From NCBI GenBank assembly GCA_024516155.1, contig JAJJXM010000003.1, positions 1,364,001-1,428,000 on the forward strand: a DNA stretch of 64,000 nt. The letters run 5' to 3'. Below, piece after piece: positions 22,548-33,966 of the stretch; within the stretch, counting starts at the first letter, position 1; each line of letters begins with the position of its first letter. The position numbers were made by a program, and so were the translations under genes. The notes under the pieces are model-generated. The model ran no database searches, had not been told where the DNA came from, and saw only the letters and a program-made list of their open reading frames with translations. Source of the DNA: Pyronema omphalodes (lineage: Eukaryota; Ascomycota; Pezizomycetes; Pezizales; Pyronemataceae).

Positions 22548-25500
22548 ATGAGCCCGTCGCTGTTGTTGGATCCCAACCCTCCGCAGCACAGATATTTCGA
22601 ACAATCCTATTCCGCAACCCGCGCCCATCCACTTACACCGTCGGACTTTGAGGCCTCGCCAGATCAATCTTTGCAGACCGTTCCCCTCGATCGCGCAGAG
22701 AAACACCAAACTCCACTATACAAAGTCAACCAGATGGAGAATCGTCAACAGGTTCCAACACTGCTGAATGAGCAGCACCAACGAACTGCGCATTCCCATT
22801 CCCATTCCCATTCCCATTCTCATCTCACCCATCATCTCAACCACCAAACAATGGCACAACAAACATCGCATCACCAGTATGAAGATGCATTCACTCAGCG
22901 AGTTGATCCTCAGCTACAGCACGACTCTAATAGTCTCCACTCTGTGTCCCCACCAGGCTTCCGTCCACTGCCGCCGCGTTCACAATGCACCAGTACCACC
23001 ACTACTACTACCGTCGACGGACCCACTTTACAGTCGACCCACCTTATTGGTTCTGGAGCGATAAACTCCGCATCTCCACAGTTCTCTCAACAATACAACC
23101 AGCAGCACCTCCATTCTCTTCCTGTTCATAGACATGACCAGCGTCATTATCAACAGCAGCCTATTCCATCACCAGCATTTCCATTGTTTCCGACAGAGAC
23201 GGATTATCTTCAGGCAGCCCAGCAGCAGCAACAGCAGCATCACCATCAACAGCAGCAGCAACAACATCTAAGAGCATTTCAACATCAGCAGCAGCAACAG
23301 CACCACCAACGCCAACAACTATACATCCAAGCTCAACAACAACAGCGACAAATCCAACAGCAACAACAACAACTACAGGATGCAGCCCACCGGTCTATGC
23401 ATGCACCATTACGGCCTATACCGTCAGGACCTTCGACTCAGCAGCACCTGACGCGACTGTCTCCCGAAAGTCCTCTTCTCGACACCACTGGAATATTAGA
23501 TAGCAGCGGACGGCTGTTACTTCCCAGCGGAGGGTCTGTGGTTTCTTCACCATCACCAGAAGCGGAAAGTAGCACTTCGGCTTCCGGGCGTGCTCGCTCT
23601 GCACCAAGAAGGAATGGTCATGGAATTGGATATGTCCCAGGAGCAACCACCAACGTCACCCCACAGAAAGATGAAGAGGGGAAATTTCCATGCCAAAATT
23701 GTCACAAAACATACCTTCATGCAAAGCATTTAAAACGTCACATGCTTCGACACACTGGAGATAGACCATACACTTGCGGTCTTTGTAACGACAATTTTTC
23801 AAGATCCGACATCCTCAAAAGACACTTTCAAAAATGTTCAGCAAGGAGGGGTAACCCACTTGGTGTTACGCATTTAACCCTGACCCATGCTCAACAAAAG
23901 TTAAGGCAGGCTGAGAAAGAGAGGGAAAAACAAGCTGCCGCTGCCGCTGCACATGGCGCATCAAATAAAGCACAATTGTCGGGTTCGGAATTAAAAAAGG
24001 CTTCTGGTAAATCATGCGATGGATGTGTTAAGTTGAAAGTTAAATGCAATCTTGGACAACCTTGCTCTCGATGCAGCTCGAAAGATATCCCATGCACATA
24101 CAGCAAGCATCATCTACAATCACGTCGCGACTCATCAACAGACGATAATGACCCTTATGGCATGTATCGTGGAGAGGTTTTGGATGAGGCTACTGGTCAT
24201 GGAAAAGAATTTCGCTTTCCCCCAGTAACGCATCCAAATGCTCATATGGCGGGTAGCGCTCATGCGCATCCGATGCCAATAAATCAGAATATAAGGTTGG
24301 ACCAGCAACTCCCAGCATCGACTTCAATTGGTGTAATTCCTGGATTAGAACTGAAACAACATTCACCGCAGTCACAGTCATTATTCGATACTACTGAACA
24401 CGGAGGCAATGCCACAGGAGATGGAGCATCTAGCAGTGGACCTGTGGGAACAACTTCGGCCGCAGGAAGTGATGCCCTAGATTGGCAGAGGTTATTGGAA
24501 ACTCCTTTTCCAACCGATCCGAATCAATTCTTTCCTCACACGCAGCCGGTATTACAACCCGGTAATAATGATAATACTTTAGAAGAAGGAATTGATAGTT
24601 TACTTTTCAATTTCCCCCCGAACCAATACCGGCCTTTAGAATCATCAACCAATACCTTTTGGTCCCCAGAACAACATCATGATACATATTCCCAACAACC
24701 CCTTCTCCAAGAAAAATGTGATACTCTAATCGCGTTTATTTTTGACCATCCCGCCGTACCACCTTTGTCTGACCAAAATCAACCTGCGGCCTCAAACGAA
24801 GACCTAAAAGCTTGGATAACACCTCAGCATCTCGAACATTTTATTCAACTGTTCTTCCACCACTTCGAATCGCATTTCCCCATTATCCACATCCCAACAT
24901 TCGACATCCGCTCCGCACATGTAGGACTCTTATCCGTGCTCCTTCTTATCGGGGCTGTCTACTCCCCGCGTGGTATCACTGTCTCCCAAGTCCGCCGTCT
25001 AACCGAGCTGGTCTTCCGCTCCATGACTCAGCACGTTTCCACTCCAGCATCTGTAGAGTTAGAAGACATACAAGCCCTCCTGCTTCTCCATGTTCTAATG
25101 ACTTGGCACGGCGATTCCACTCAACGACAACTAGCACGTACCCGCTACTCCTTCGTGCTCGACCTCGCCCGAAAGATAAACCTCTTCCGCCCCTTAACAG
25201 CCTCGGAGTTACGTAGCGAAGTCACCCGTCCCGGCCAAAAATACTACCGTCTTCCAGTTTCAGACCTAGAATTCAGCACCCCTGGTTCTGCAACATTTTC
25301 CTGGTCCTCATGGATTTCCCAAGAACGTCGATACCGTTGCGCACACGTCCTATATCTACTCTCAACCGCATTTTTAATCTACTTCAACTCCCCTCCGAAA
25401 CTTCCAACCACAGATCTAGAAATCCCTCTTCCATCAGATGACGCACCCTGGGAAGCCACCGACGCCACCACCTGTGCCGCTGCCTTAGGCTGCTACGGTG

Positions 25501-26075
25501 ATTCCCGGGCACAGGCAGTGAATCTCCACGGTACTAGAATGCCTACACAAATGCGCTTCTTAGACGCGCTCAAAGAACTTCTTCACCCCCATTGCACGCC
25601 GTTGAAATCTTCCACCAATGCATTCTCGAAGTTTATTCTAGTACACGCATTACATATCCAGCTTTGGCTTTACCAAACTGGTGGATCTTGGATAAAACAG
25701 GCGTTGTGGCCGAGATATATCAATGGAAAAGATGCGCTGGAAAATGCTTTCAGAAAATGGGGGAAGTGCTGGGAGGAGGATTTGAAGATTCAATACCCCG
25801 GAGGTGATAGGAAGGGATTTGGAAGAGATGGGGAGGTTTATGTTAAATTAGGTTTCCTGATGTTGGCGGTTGAGGAACGGGGGCTGTTGGGGTATGTTAA
25901 GGAGGGTGTTGAGGAAAATGAGGAGGCGACAAGAAGGAATATGAATGTCACCCTGGGATTGTTGGAAAGATGTAAGGGAGGTAGAAGAGAGGAGAAGGAT
26001 GCTGGTATTGATGATTGTTATGGGGTTGAGGAACTTTGCTTTGATATGAAGCTGCTTTTTAAACCGATTCAGTAG
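22548..26075 (+). CDS. C2H2 plus Zn2Cys6 fungal transcription factor (1175 aa)
   Basis: An intron-free frame from ATG at 22548 (first in-frame ATG; purine at -3) to TAG at 26075. Residues 1-370 are low complexity, with a His/Ser run, a long Gln/His tract and Pro/Ser-rich sequence. Two adjacent zinc fingers follow: C382-C385-H398-H402 and C410-C413-H426-C430, the second C2HC. A binuclear cluster lies at C490-C493-C500-C506-C509-C516 (C-x2-C-x6-C-x5-C-x2-C-x6-C). From about 762 to 1010 is the fungal-specific transcription factor middle homology region, beginning near 'LEHFIQLFFHHFESHFPIIH'. The protein should be nuclear and bind DNA through both zinc modules. Such a double-module factor is a known but minority fungal architecture; target genes cannot be inferred. 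No neighbour suggests a cluster-specific role. Confidence 0.9.
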   Translation: MSPSLLLDPNPPQHRYFEQSYSATRAHPLTPSDFEASPDQSLQTVPLDRAEKHQTPLYKVNQMENRQQVPTLLNEQHQRTAHSHSHSHSHSHLTHHLNHQTMAQQTSHHQYEDAFTQRVDPQLQHDSNSLHSVSPPGFRPLPPRSQCTSTTTTTTVDGPTLQSTHLIGSGAINSASPQFSQQYNQQHLHSLPVHRHDQRHYQQQPIPSPAFPLFPTETDYLQAAQQQQQQHHHQQQQQQHLRAFQHQQQQQHHQRQQLYIQAQQQQRQIQQQQQQLQDAAHRSMHAPLRPIPSGPSTQQHLTRLSPESPLLDTTGILDSSGRLLLPSGGSVVSSPSPEAESSTSASGRARSAPRRNGHGIGYVPGATTNVTPQKDEEGKFPCQNCHKTYLHAKHLKRHMLRHTGDRPYTCGLCNDNFSRSDILKRHFQKCSARRGNPLGVTHLTLTHAQQKLRQAEKEREKQAAAAAAHGASNKAQLSGSELKKASGKSCDGCVKLKVKCNLGQPCSRCSSKDIPCTYSKHHLQSRRDSSTDDNDPYGMYRGEVLDEATGHGKEFRFPPVTHPNAHMAGSAHAHPMPINQNIRLDQQLPASTSIGVIPGLELKQHSPQSQSLFDTTEHGGNATGDGASSSGPVGTTSAAGSDALDWQRLLETPFPTDPNQFFPHTQPVLQPGNNDNTLEEGIDSLLFNFPPNQYRPLESSTNTFWSPEQHHDTYSQQPLLQEKCDTLIAFIFDHPAVPPLSDQNQPAASNEDLKAWITPQHLEHFIQLFFHHFESHFPIIHIPTFDIRSAHVGLLSVLLLIGAVYSPRGITVSQVRRLTELVFRSMTQHVSTPASVELEDIQALLLLHVLMTWHGDSTQRQLARTRYSFVLDLARKINLFRPLTASELRSEVTRPGQKYYRLPVSDLEFSTPGSATFSWSSWISQERRYRCAHVLYLLSTAFLIYFNSPPKLPTTDLEIPLPSDDAPWEATDATTCAAALGCYGDSRAQAVNLHGTRMPTQMRFLDALKELLHPHCTPLKSSTNAFSKFILVHALHIQLWLYQTGGSWIKQALWPRYINGKDALENAFRKWGKCWEEDLKIQYPGGDRKGFGRDGEVYVKLGFLMLAVEERGLLGYVKEGVEENEEATRRNMNVTLGLLERCKGGRREEKDAGIDDCYGVEELCFDMKLLFKPIQ
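22790..22820 (+). repeat. CATTCC hexamer repeat coding His-Ser
   Basis: Tandem CATTCC units in frame within the transcription factor give a (His-Ser)n run near residues 82-91. Length variation here would not change the frame. Confidence 0.85.
23211..23385 (+). repeat. CAG/CAA/CAC-rich tract coding poly-Gln/His
   Basis: Imperfect CAR triplets encode runs of Gln broken by His, Arg and Leu in the N-terminal half of the transcription factor. Mixed CAG and CAA codons suggest an old, moderately stable tract. Confidence 0.85.
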
Positions 26076-28987
26076 GAGATTACGTGTGTGGGGGGTGGGG
26101 GGGTGGGGGGGTTGGGGTGTTGTAGCAGAAGGGAGGATCGATGGTGAAGGAATACGGGACTTGACTTTATTTTTTTTTTCTTTTCTTTTCTTTCTTTCTT
26201 TCTTTTTTTTTTTGGTTAGAGATAGGGCTATCTTGGGATCTTTTGGGATATAGTTTTTTTGTAGTTTTTTGATGTGATGATGAGAATGTAGGTGTAGGGA
26301 GGCAAGGGGGTAATTCAATGTCGGAAGAGACAACTGGAGTTTAAACTGGTTACGGAAGAGATTTTGGTGAAACTAAGTGAAGCAAGTTAATCAAGTGAAG
26401 CGTATTAATCTCAGTGAAGCTCAGTTAACAGAGTTGCCACACGTATACGTAACAATAGTAATAATAATTGAATCAGAATGTCACCATACTTTCTTTCTTG
26501 GCTTTCTTGACTAATCAATATCAACCATGAGGGATTTTCGGGAGAAAGTTGAAAATGTTTTGGCAGGATATGTATGTTAACATGAATATATGACTGGGAC
26601 AGATGATGTTAACTCTTGTAACTCTGCTTTAGGATGAGGATAGGGAGAGACATAACGAGACAGGTTTAATCAACTAAATTGGACTAGACTGCATAAGATC
26701 GGAAGTAGTTCTTTCCGCTGATGTTAAACTAACTTATATCATCTACCTAGGTACCTATTACCTCCATACCAACACCAATACCAGTAATAAAAGAATCCAA
26801 AAAGAAACAAAAACAAAAAAGAATACTGGAGTCTGGAGACATTGAAGATATAAAAGATACAGAATGTTGCTATCCTTTATAAAATCAAAATTCACAAGTT
26901 GCGTAAGGGGCTTAGGTTGATATTAAAAGGTACTTGTATTGCTGCGTAATGGAGGTAGAAGTGGATGATGCTGCGGCATACGGCATGCGGCATGCGGTGG
27001 CGCCCTGAGGAAAATGGAATGCCAAAACATGAATACTCACTCGAGATGTTATGGATTTAGCGAGATTTGTCTGCCGGGACACCAGACAGATAGAGACTAA
27101 GTGTGGTATCGTTTCATCTCGTCTCGTCTCGTCTCGTATGGAACGTTAATCCTGGTAATTTAAGGCTCTAAGTCACCTGTGATACCTATAAATCTTCTCA
27201 ATCTTATTGAATCCGCGTTAATAGCGCAGGGTAGTATCGACCAGAGAGGTGGGCTTGCTGCGTTAAGCCTCCTTGGCGCCACATGCTCGGCTCTATAAGT
27301 GAATATCAATACAGTCTCTCCCACATGAGGGGTTTCAACTGTCTTGTTTAACCTTAAGTCTTTCTGTGAGATATCTCCGTGGTCTCGTCAAGCCTGCAGT
27401 TGATAAAGCCGCAGCAATGCAGGGCGACGTAGTTTACGGGACCAAAAGACTGGGCAGGACTGTAGGTGACGGCAGAACTGTGGGTCTGCTTATAGGTAAG
27501 CTTTCGAGAGTAGGGAAGTTGTATAATAATCACGTTCGTCGGAAGATGTTCAGCAGAAAGGGGCCCTTGTTTTTCGCATTGATTTGATTTTAATAATACA
27601 ACCGTTCGAAACCTCTAAGGTCTTTCCAGGACAAAAGAAAACCAAATATTGGTGACGCCACCCTATCTCCTACTTCCCAGACAAAACGTCCCCGAAAAAA
27701 TTAAAATAAAATCAGAAAAACAAGGAGCCCCCTCCCCCCCAAAGCTAAGTGACCTCAAAAGGAACCCGCGTAACACGTATAAAAATCAAAAATGAAATTT
27801 CCAAGCTCCTGGCCCACTAACCCGTGCATAAACGTAACGCCTTCTAACCTCAGTCACAGCCAAAAGGTTCAAGGCCTCTTTTATAAGCTGATCATCCCGA
27901 AATAAGTCTACTGCTTGTGGTTCTTTCCACCTCTTCTGGCAGCTCAGAAAACTCCCGTTGCCAGTGCCTACATTCCACAAACAGATTTCCCCGGGTCTAG
28001 GTATGAGGTTCCTATATGAGCGGGGAAATGGAAGAAATAGCGGGAATGGAGGAGCAAAAGGAGTGACCTCCTAGACTTTTCACCGCTGGAGGTTGGTTGT
28101 CACCAGGCCCACGACTGGTATCCTTCCTTCAAATGTCTGATATATCGAAAGAAACATAGGCATAGCTCTATGCATCCGATTAAAGAAATCTACTCATATA
28201 ATGTAGATAATATCTCTATGTATTGTTCACGAAGACTTCGTAATGGTACCGTTATTGGACTTCCACATTGTATGACATCATGTAATGTCACTCGTGGATA
28301 ATGTGCCTAAGTAGGGATGGTGCAGGCGCAGGGCTGCATACATATGCAGCACCATAGTGCTGGCTATCGGCCCTGTCGAACAGGTGATCTTCCAACTTTA
28401 TAACTCCACAACCACGCCTTCAAATTGAATTCTGATTTCCAAAAATTGATCCTTAAATCCTCTCTTGTCGTTTGTGCTCATAAAAATTAACTCTTTTATT
28501 TGTCGCAAGGTGGTGCAAACGTTGACGCGAGGGGGTGTTGTTCTGCCTCTGACCCCTGTTACGTTACCTTGACGAAGGGTCCGGAACCATACAACTGCAC
28601 AAAAATTGCTTCCCATCAGTGACAACATATTTGTTCATGATCATGGTGGTATTTGGCTATTACAGAGCGCTTTAAAACCGCCACTATTTCGTAGAAAATC
28701 GCTGGCGTTATAATCTTTTATTTTGGACTTCAAGTTATTTGGGGCGTGCCGTACTTGAGGCACAAGCAGAGCCGCCCAGGGATCATCAACGCATGTGCGT
28801 TGTCAAAATCAACGGTGCACATATGACCGTCATCATAGCAATATCCCAAAAGTCGAACATTCCTGTCCTACATTCGATCAAAGATACACCTACAGTTTCA
28901 CGGGTTTCTGAATTGTCGGCTTTGGCTTTGGCTTTTGGACTTTCTCCGGCGATTATTTCCAACAGCGAACGTTGATCATATCCTACG
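26076..28987. other. Interval between transcription factor and receptor gene
   Basis: The first part is likely 3' UTR, with G-runs (about 26080-26115) and a CTTT/T-rich tract (about 26165-26215). The rest shows no supportable gene. A possible LINE relic lies at 27786-27980. The last 200 bases before 28988 should carry the promoter and leader of the receptor gene; no distinct motif was recognised. Confidence 0.55.
27786..27980 (-). pseudogene. Possible relic of a LINE ORF2 C-terminus
   Basis: A short minus-strand frame ends in 'EALNLLAVTEVRRRY', which resembles 'VLEYLAATEIGRRY' encoded at 33968-34012 just before a LINE 3' end. The preceding 'SCQKRWKEPQAVDLF' fits the basic C-terminal region of such proteins. 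The match is short and was made by eye, and no tail or target duplication was found, so this is tentative. Confidence 0.3.
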
Positions 28988-31900
28988 ATGGATCCCGTCA
29001 CAGGGCTTGGGTTAGCTTTTGCTGTACCAGGCGTTCTTGATGTCCTGATCAAGACGTGCTTGGAGGGATATCACTTCATCAGTAAAGCTCGTAGCGCCGA
29101 TACAGATTTCGAAGACCATCGATACCAGTTCACCATCGAGCGGCAAAGGTTGACCGATCTTACCACTAATGTCACTCGTATAATCGATGAGTCAAGCTTA
29201 AGGACCGACGATATGCGATTTCGTCTGATCTCTAGTACTCTCATCAGGATCGCACAGCAGTTTTCTGACTTCAAACAGCTTGAACTTGTGTATGGCGTTA
29301 CAGTTTCGTCCGACGATAATTCAGCAGAGAAACCGGGCAAGCGATCTTACATTCGCAAGGTCTTCGGCATGGGAAAATCCCGGAAGGATACCAAGCACAA
29401 GACGGATGCCTTCGAAGCCGTATTAAACCTCGACGATCTACATTTAGACAAAAATCTTGAGATAGCAACACTGAAAACTCTCGAAAAACCGCTCAGGAGA
29501 GTCATCGATGTATACTCAAGACTACGATGGGCTTGCTTGGATTTCGAAAAGACTAAAACCCTCATTGCTAAACTGGAAAAATATAACGACAACATTGAAC
29601 ACCTGGTGAATGGGCTCAATAGCGGTATGTTTTCCCATTGAATCTAGGATTACTCGCTTTTTTTATTTCAATAAATGGAATCTGATGAATACATAGAACA
29701 TGGACGCGGAATGGCGACAGTTGTTGCTACGACAACAAAGCATAAAACCCACTTCATTGTACCATTTCCCAGAAACTACAATTTCATCGGCAAATCTCAT
29801 ATTGAAATGTGGTTGGTGGACTATCACCAAAAACGGATTGTATCTGGGCAATGCGAACATACAGGCCATCTTCGCCTCGCACTGTGTGGCCTCGGAGGAA
29901 TAGGGTAAGTGTGTTTTTATAGACAGCAGGTATTATGTTAAGAGCCGGATACTAATTCAAGATTCAGGAAAACACAAGATGTGCTTAACTTTATCTATGG
30001 ATACGAGAATAACCGATCGGTTTTTTGGATCCACGCCGGAAGCATCGCTCAATTCGAAGCCGATTGCCAAAAGCTGGCATCGGTTGCCAACATTCCTGGA
30101 CACGACAACATCGAGCAAAACTCCGGATCGATTGTGAAACAATGGCTCGAAAGTCCTGAGAGTGGAGAATGGATCCTAGTTCTCGACAATGCCGACAACC
30201 TGTTGGACTTCTATCCGAAAACAGCCGAAAGTACTTCATCCGACGAAAGCAACACTGTTTCTGCCGAACATGACGGAATTGCAAAATTCATTCCTCGAGG
30301 CTCCAAAGGAACTATTATTGTCACTACCCGGGATCGAGAGGTTGCACGAAGCATAGCAGGTCCGAATGTTATAACAAAGTCAAAACTCAACCCTGAGCAA
30401 GCCATGGAGCTTTTTTACCATCACTGCCCCAATACAGAAGACACAGCCGACGACACTAGTTCGACTTTACAGCGCCTCCTAGAAGTGTTGCAATACCTCC
30501 CTCTTGCGATTGTACAAGCCGCAGCGTATTTGGACTTGAATCGTTCAGTTAGCATAGCGAAGTATATCAAGATTTTTGAAAGCAAAAAGGCATCCCGGGA
30601 GTTGAAACGCCTACTATCGAAATCACACGACAACATTTGGAGAGATAACAGAGGGAACTCGGACACTATCTTGACAACCTACTCCATCAGCTTTCGCCAA
30701 ATTCAGCAGCAGTCAAAACTGGCGGACTCCTTCCTTCGCTTCATGGCCTGCATTGACCGGAAGGCAATTCCGCGAGATCTTCTTACCGAAATCCACTTGG
30801 ATGGAGTTGAAGACGGGCTGCTCATTTCCGAAGCACTCGATAAGCTAGTCAACTTCTCAATTCTCCAGCGTGCCAAAGTCGATTTTGGATCCGGCGAGGG
30901 ATACGAAATCCATTCACTCGTTCATCTCGCCATGCAAACCTACTTGGCGTCGGGCGAGATGGATACCGCTTTGAATGAGGCATCCACCGTTCTAGTCAAT
31001 ACATTACCCGATTCGGAATACGAAAATTGGGCAGCGTGGCGGGTTTACCTACCTCATGTGATGACATTGCTTGAGAATTTTGAAGAAGGCTCAGAGGCGA
31101 GCGCAAATTTGTGTATGGAGGCTGGCTGCTATCTTGAGAAGGCACTTGGGAAGTACTCTGAGTCCCTGAAACTATACGAACGGGCGAGACAGCTATATAC
31201 GATTTTATCGGGCGAAGAAAACGCTCAAACGTTAAAGGCCATACATTGTGTAGGACGTTGTTACCAATCTGTTGGGCATCTAAAAGAAGCCCAAGAGATG
31301 CAGGAAAAGGTTCTCGACGTGAGGAGGCGTACGCTTGGAGAGGAGCACCCGGACACTTTGAAAGCTATGAATAATCTTGCGAACACACATAAAGCACTGG
31401 GTGGAAGGTTGAAGGAGGTACAAGAGTTGCAGGAAAAGGTTCTCGAAGTGAGGCGGCGCACGCTTGGAGCGGATCACCCGGACACTTTGGGCACTATGAT
31501 TAATCTTGCGAACACATATTTCGATGCGGGGGGAAGGTTGGAGGAGGTACAAGAGCTACAGGAAAAGGTTCTAGAAGTTCAGAGGCGTACGCTTGGAGAG
31601 GAGCATCCGGACACTTTGAGGACTATGCATAATCTTGCGAATACATATTCCGATGCAGGGGGAAGGTTGGAGGAGGTACAAGAGCTACAGGAAAAGGTTC
31701 TAGAAGTTCAGAGGCGTACGCTTGGAGAGGAGCATCCGGACACTTTGAGCACTATGAATAATCTTGCGAATACATATTTCAATGCGGGCGGAAGGTTGGA
31801 GGAGGTACAAGAGCTGCAGGAAAAGGTTCTCGAAGTGAGGAGGCGTACGCTTGGAGAGGAGCATCCGGACACTCTGAGCACTATGAATAATCTTGCGAAT

Positions 31901-32848
31901 ACATATTTCAATGCGGGCGGAAGGTTGGAGGAGGTACAAGAGCTGCAGGAAAAGGTTCTCGAAGTGAGGAGGCGTACGCTTGGAGAGGAGCATCCGGACA
32001 CTTTGAGGACTATGCATAATCTTGCGAATACATATTTCAATGCGGGCGGAAGGTTGGAGGAGGTACAAGAGCTGCAGGAAAAGGTTCTCGAAGTGAGGAG
32101 GCGTACGCTTGGAGAGGAGCATCCGGACACTTTGAGCACTATGAATAATCTTGCGAATACATATTTCAATGCGGGCGGAAGGTTGGAGGAGGTACAAGAG
32201 CTGCAGGAAAAGGTTCTCGAAGTGAGGAGGCGTACGCTTGGAGAGGAGCATCCGGACACTCTGAGCACTATGAATAATCTTGCGAATACATATTTCAATG
32301 CGGGCGGAAGGTTGGAGGAGGTACAAGAGCTGCAGGAAAAGGTTCTCGAAGTGAGGAGGCGTACGCTTGGAGAGGAGCATCCGGACACTTTGAGGACTAT
32401 GCATAATCTTGCGAATACATATTTCGATGCAGGGGGAAGGTTGGAGGAGGTGCAAGAGCTGCAGGAAAAGGTTCTCGAAGTTGAGCGGCGCACGCTTGGA
32501 GAGGAGCATCCGGACACTCTGAGCGCTATGCATAACCTTGCGGATACATATTTCAATGCGGGTGGAAGGTTGGAGGAGGTACAAGAGCTACAGGAAAAGG
32601 TTCTCGAAGGAATGAGGCGTACGCTTGGAGAGGAGCACCCACACACTTTGAAAGCTATGAATAATCTTGCGATCACATATGAAGCACTGGGTGGAAGGTT
32701 GAAGGAGGTGCAAGAGCTGGAGGAAAAGGTTCTCGAAGTGAGGAGGCGTACGCTTGGAGATGAGCACCCAGACACTTTAAAAGCTATGAATAATCTTGCG
32801 AGCACACATAAAGCACTGCGTAGACGCAAAAAGAGGGGTAGGCGATGA
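28988..32848 (+). CDS. HeLo-NB-ARC-TPR NOD-like receptor (about 1241 aa, three exons)
   Basis: Join of 28988-29624, 29697-29904 and 29968-32848. Introns: 29625-29696 (GTATGT...TAG) and 29905-29967 (GTAAGT...CAG, branch-like ACTAAT). Both splices keep the frame, and the second completes the P-loop. Residues 1-212 look like a HeLo domain ('MDPVTGLGLAFAVPG', 'DFEDHRYQFTIERQRL'), a membrane-acting cell-death domain as in HET-S. The NB-ARC ATPase follows: P-loop GLGGIGKT at 277-284, 'SVFWIHA', Walker B ILVLD ending at D355, 'GTIIVTTRDREVA', 'LPLAIVQAAAYL', and an MHD-like 'IHSLVHLAMQ' near 596-605. From about 663 to the end are kinesin-light-chain-type TPRs, 12 of them highly alike. Family role: signal-responsive STAND protein in non-self recognition or heterokaryon incompatibility. 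The function of this copy is an inference; the ligand is unknown. A Lys/Arg tail closes the protein. Confidence 0.9.
31296..32819 (+). repeat. In-frame 129-bp TPR repeat array, 12 units
   Basis: Twelve successive units of 43 codons each contain the motif 'RRTLGEEHPDTL' followed by 'NNLANTY'. Inner units differ by only a few bases. Units 4-6 (31741-32127) and 7-9 (32128-32514) share the same order of variants (S, S, then R with His), offset by exactly 387 bp, which indicates a recent duplication of a three-unit block. Confidence 0.93.
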
Positions 32849-33966
32849 AGAGGAATGACCGACCCGCCGGGTGGGGTTGGTGGATGCGAATGCATGAATA
32901 CATGTCTGGGAGGAGTTCTAGTGGCTTTTGAACTTTGTATCTCGGAATTATTGTAGCTTAAGATTTTATGATAAGACATTGGCGGAGTAATATTTCATCA
33001 GGAGACTTTCTGAATGGCTTTTAAAATTCTCGAGGGTAGTCAGCTTCTGGTGAAATCGGTGATTAAGTGGTGAATATAAATTTTTGCCCAGTAATTCTCT
33101 CTAGCAGTTGTGGGTTTCTCATGTAAGAGCTTCGCACTTCTAGAAGTAAAATGTTACTCGGTACTGTAGCTACCTTATCTTACATCATTCACAATCCATA
33201 TTTTGAGCATCTTGATGCTCCCCATGCCCTGCAAGTAGTGCTGTCAGAAGAGTCTCAACTCAACTGCTGTCGGAGCGTCCAGCTATCCTCGCATTTACCT
33301 TGTAGTGGATATTAGCAGACAACGGAATGATTGTGGTTGAATGGATCAGACCCTGTGGGAAAACCGAGGATACGAGCGTAAAGCCCGTTGACAATGCAGG
33401 GCAACTGATAATATCTGCCATGGGTGCATTGATTCAACCAAATCAGTATAGCAAAAGTTTTCTAGATAAATCTTTAACTGATGGGAGAACAAGCTGGTCG
33501 TCTATATGTAGACACAGCTTAATCTGGGCCAGGGTGTTTTGAGATCTGCTCGTATTCCGGTGAGGGAAATCGCCGTCCACACAAATCTTCAAACATGACT
33601 ACAGATTTACAAACAACAATCAGTGAATCTTGCCCACATACTAAGTGTTAGCTGTACTAACCGTCGATATATCCCCGAGAATTCTACAACAAACATATAT
33701 TTCAAATATCCCAACGAAGTAATTAAGTAGTTATGCGTCTTTGTCATCTTCGAAACGTTGCTCTTTACAATTGAAATAGCCTATCTTTACAGCTTGAACA
33801 CCTACTTAAATATCCGTTAGCAAGAAGTCATTCAATCCCATGGATGATATGCCTGGGCTTCGTAATATACTGTGATGTATTTGTTTCAGAATATATTGTG
33901 CGGTCACGACGAAGCACTCGGCATCGATGAGTATTTGGTAAGGAAAAGAACGCAGCAGGCTTTGGT
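32849..33966. other. Interval downstream of the receptor gene
   Basis: The start is the likely 3' UTR of the receptor gene. No reading frame with recognisable features was seen. The final 15 bases (33952-33966) are the left target duplication of the inserted LINE fragment. Confidence 0.5.

Noticed and set aside
28739..28975. 78-codon frame directly upstream of the receptor gene
   Set aside because: Lacks an ATG start and similarity; the region fits a promoter and leader better.
31700..32979. Long minus-strand frames (294 and 423 codons) opposite the TPR array
   Set aside because: They are antisense shadows of the 129-bp repeat; because the unit length is a multiple of three, any stop-free frame stays open through the array.
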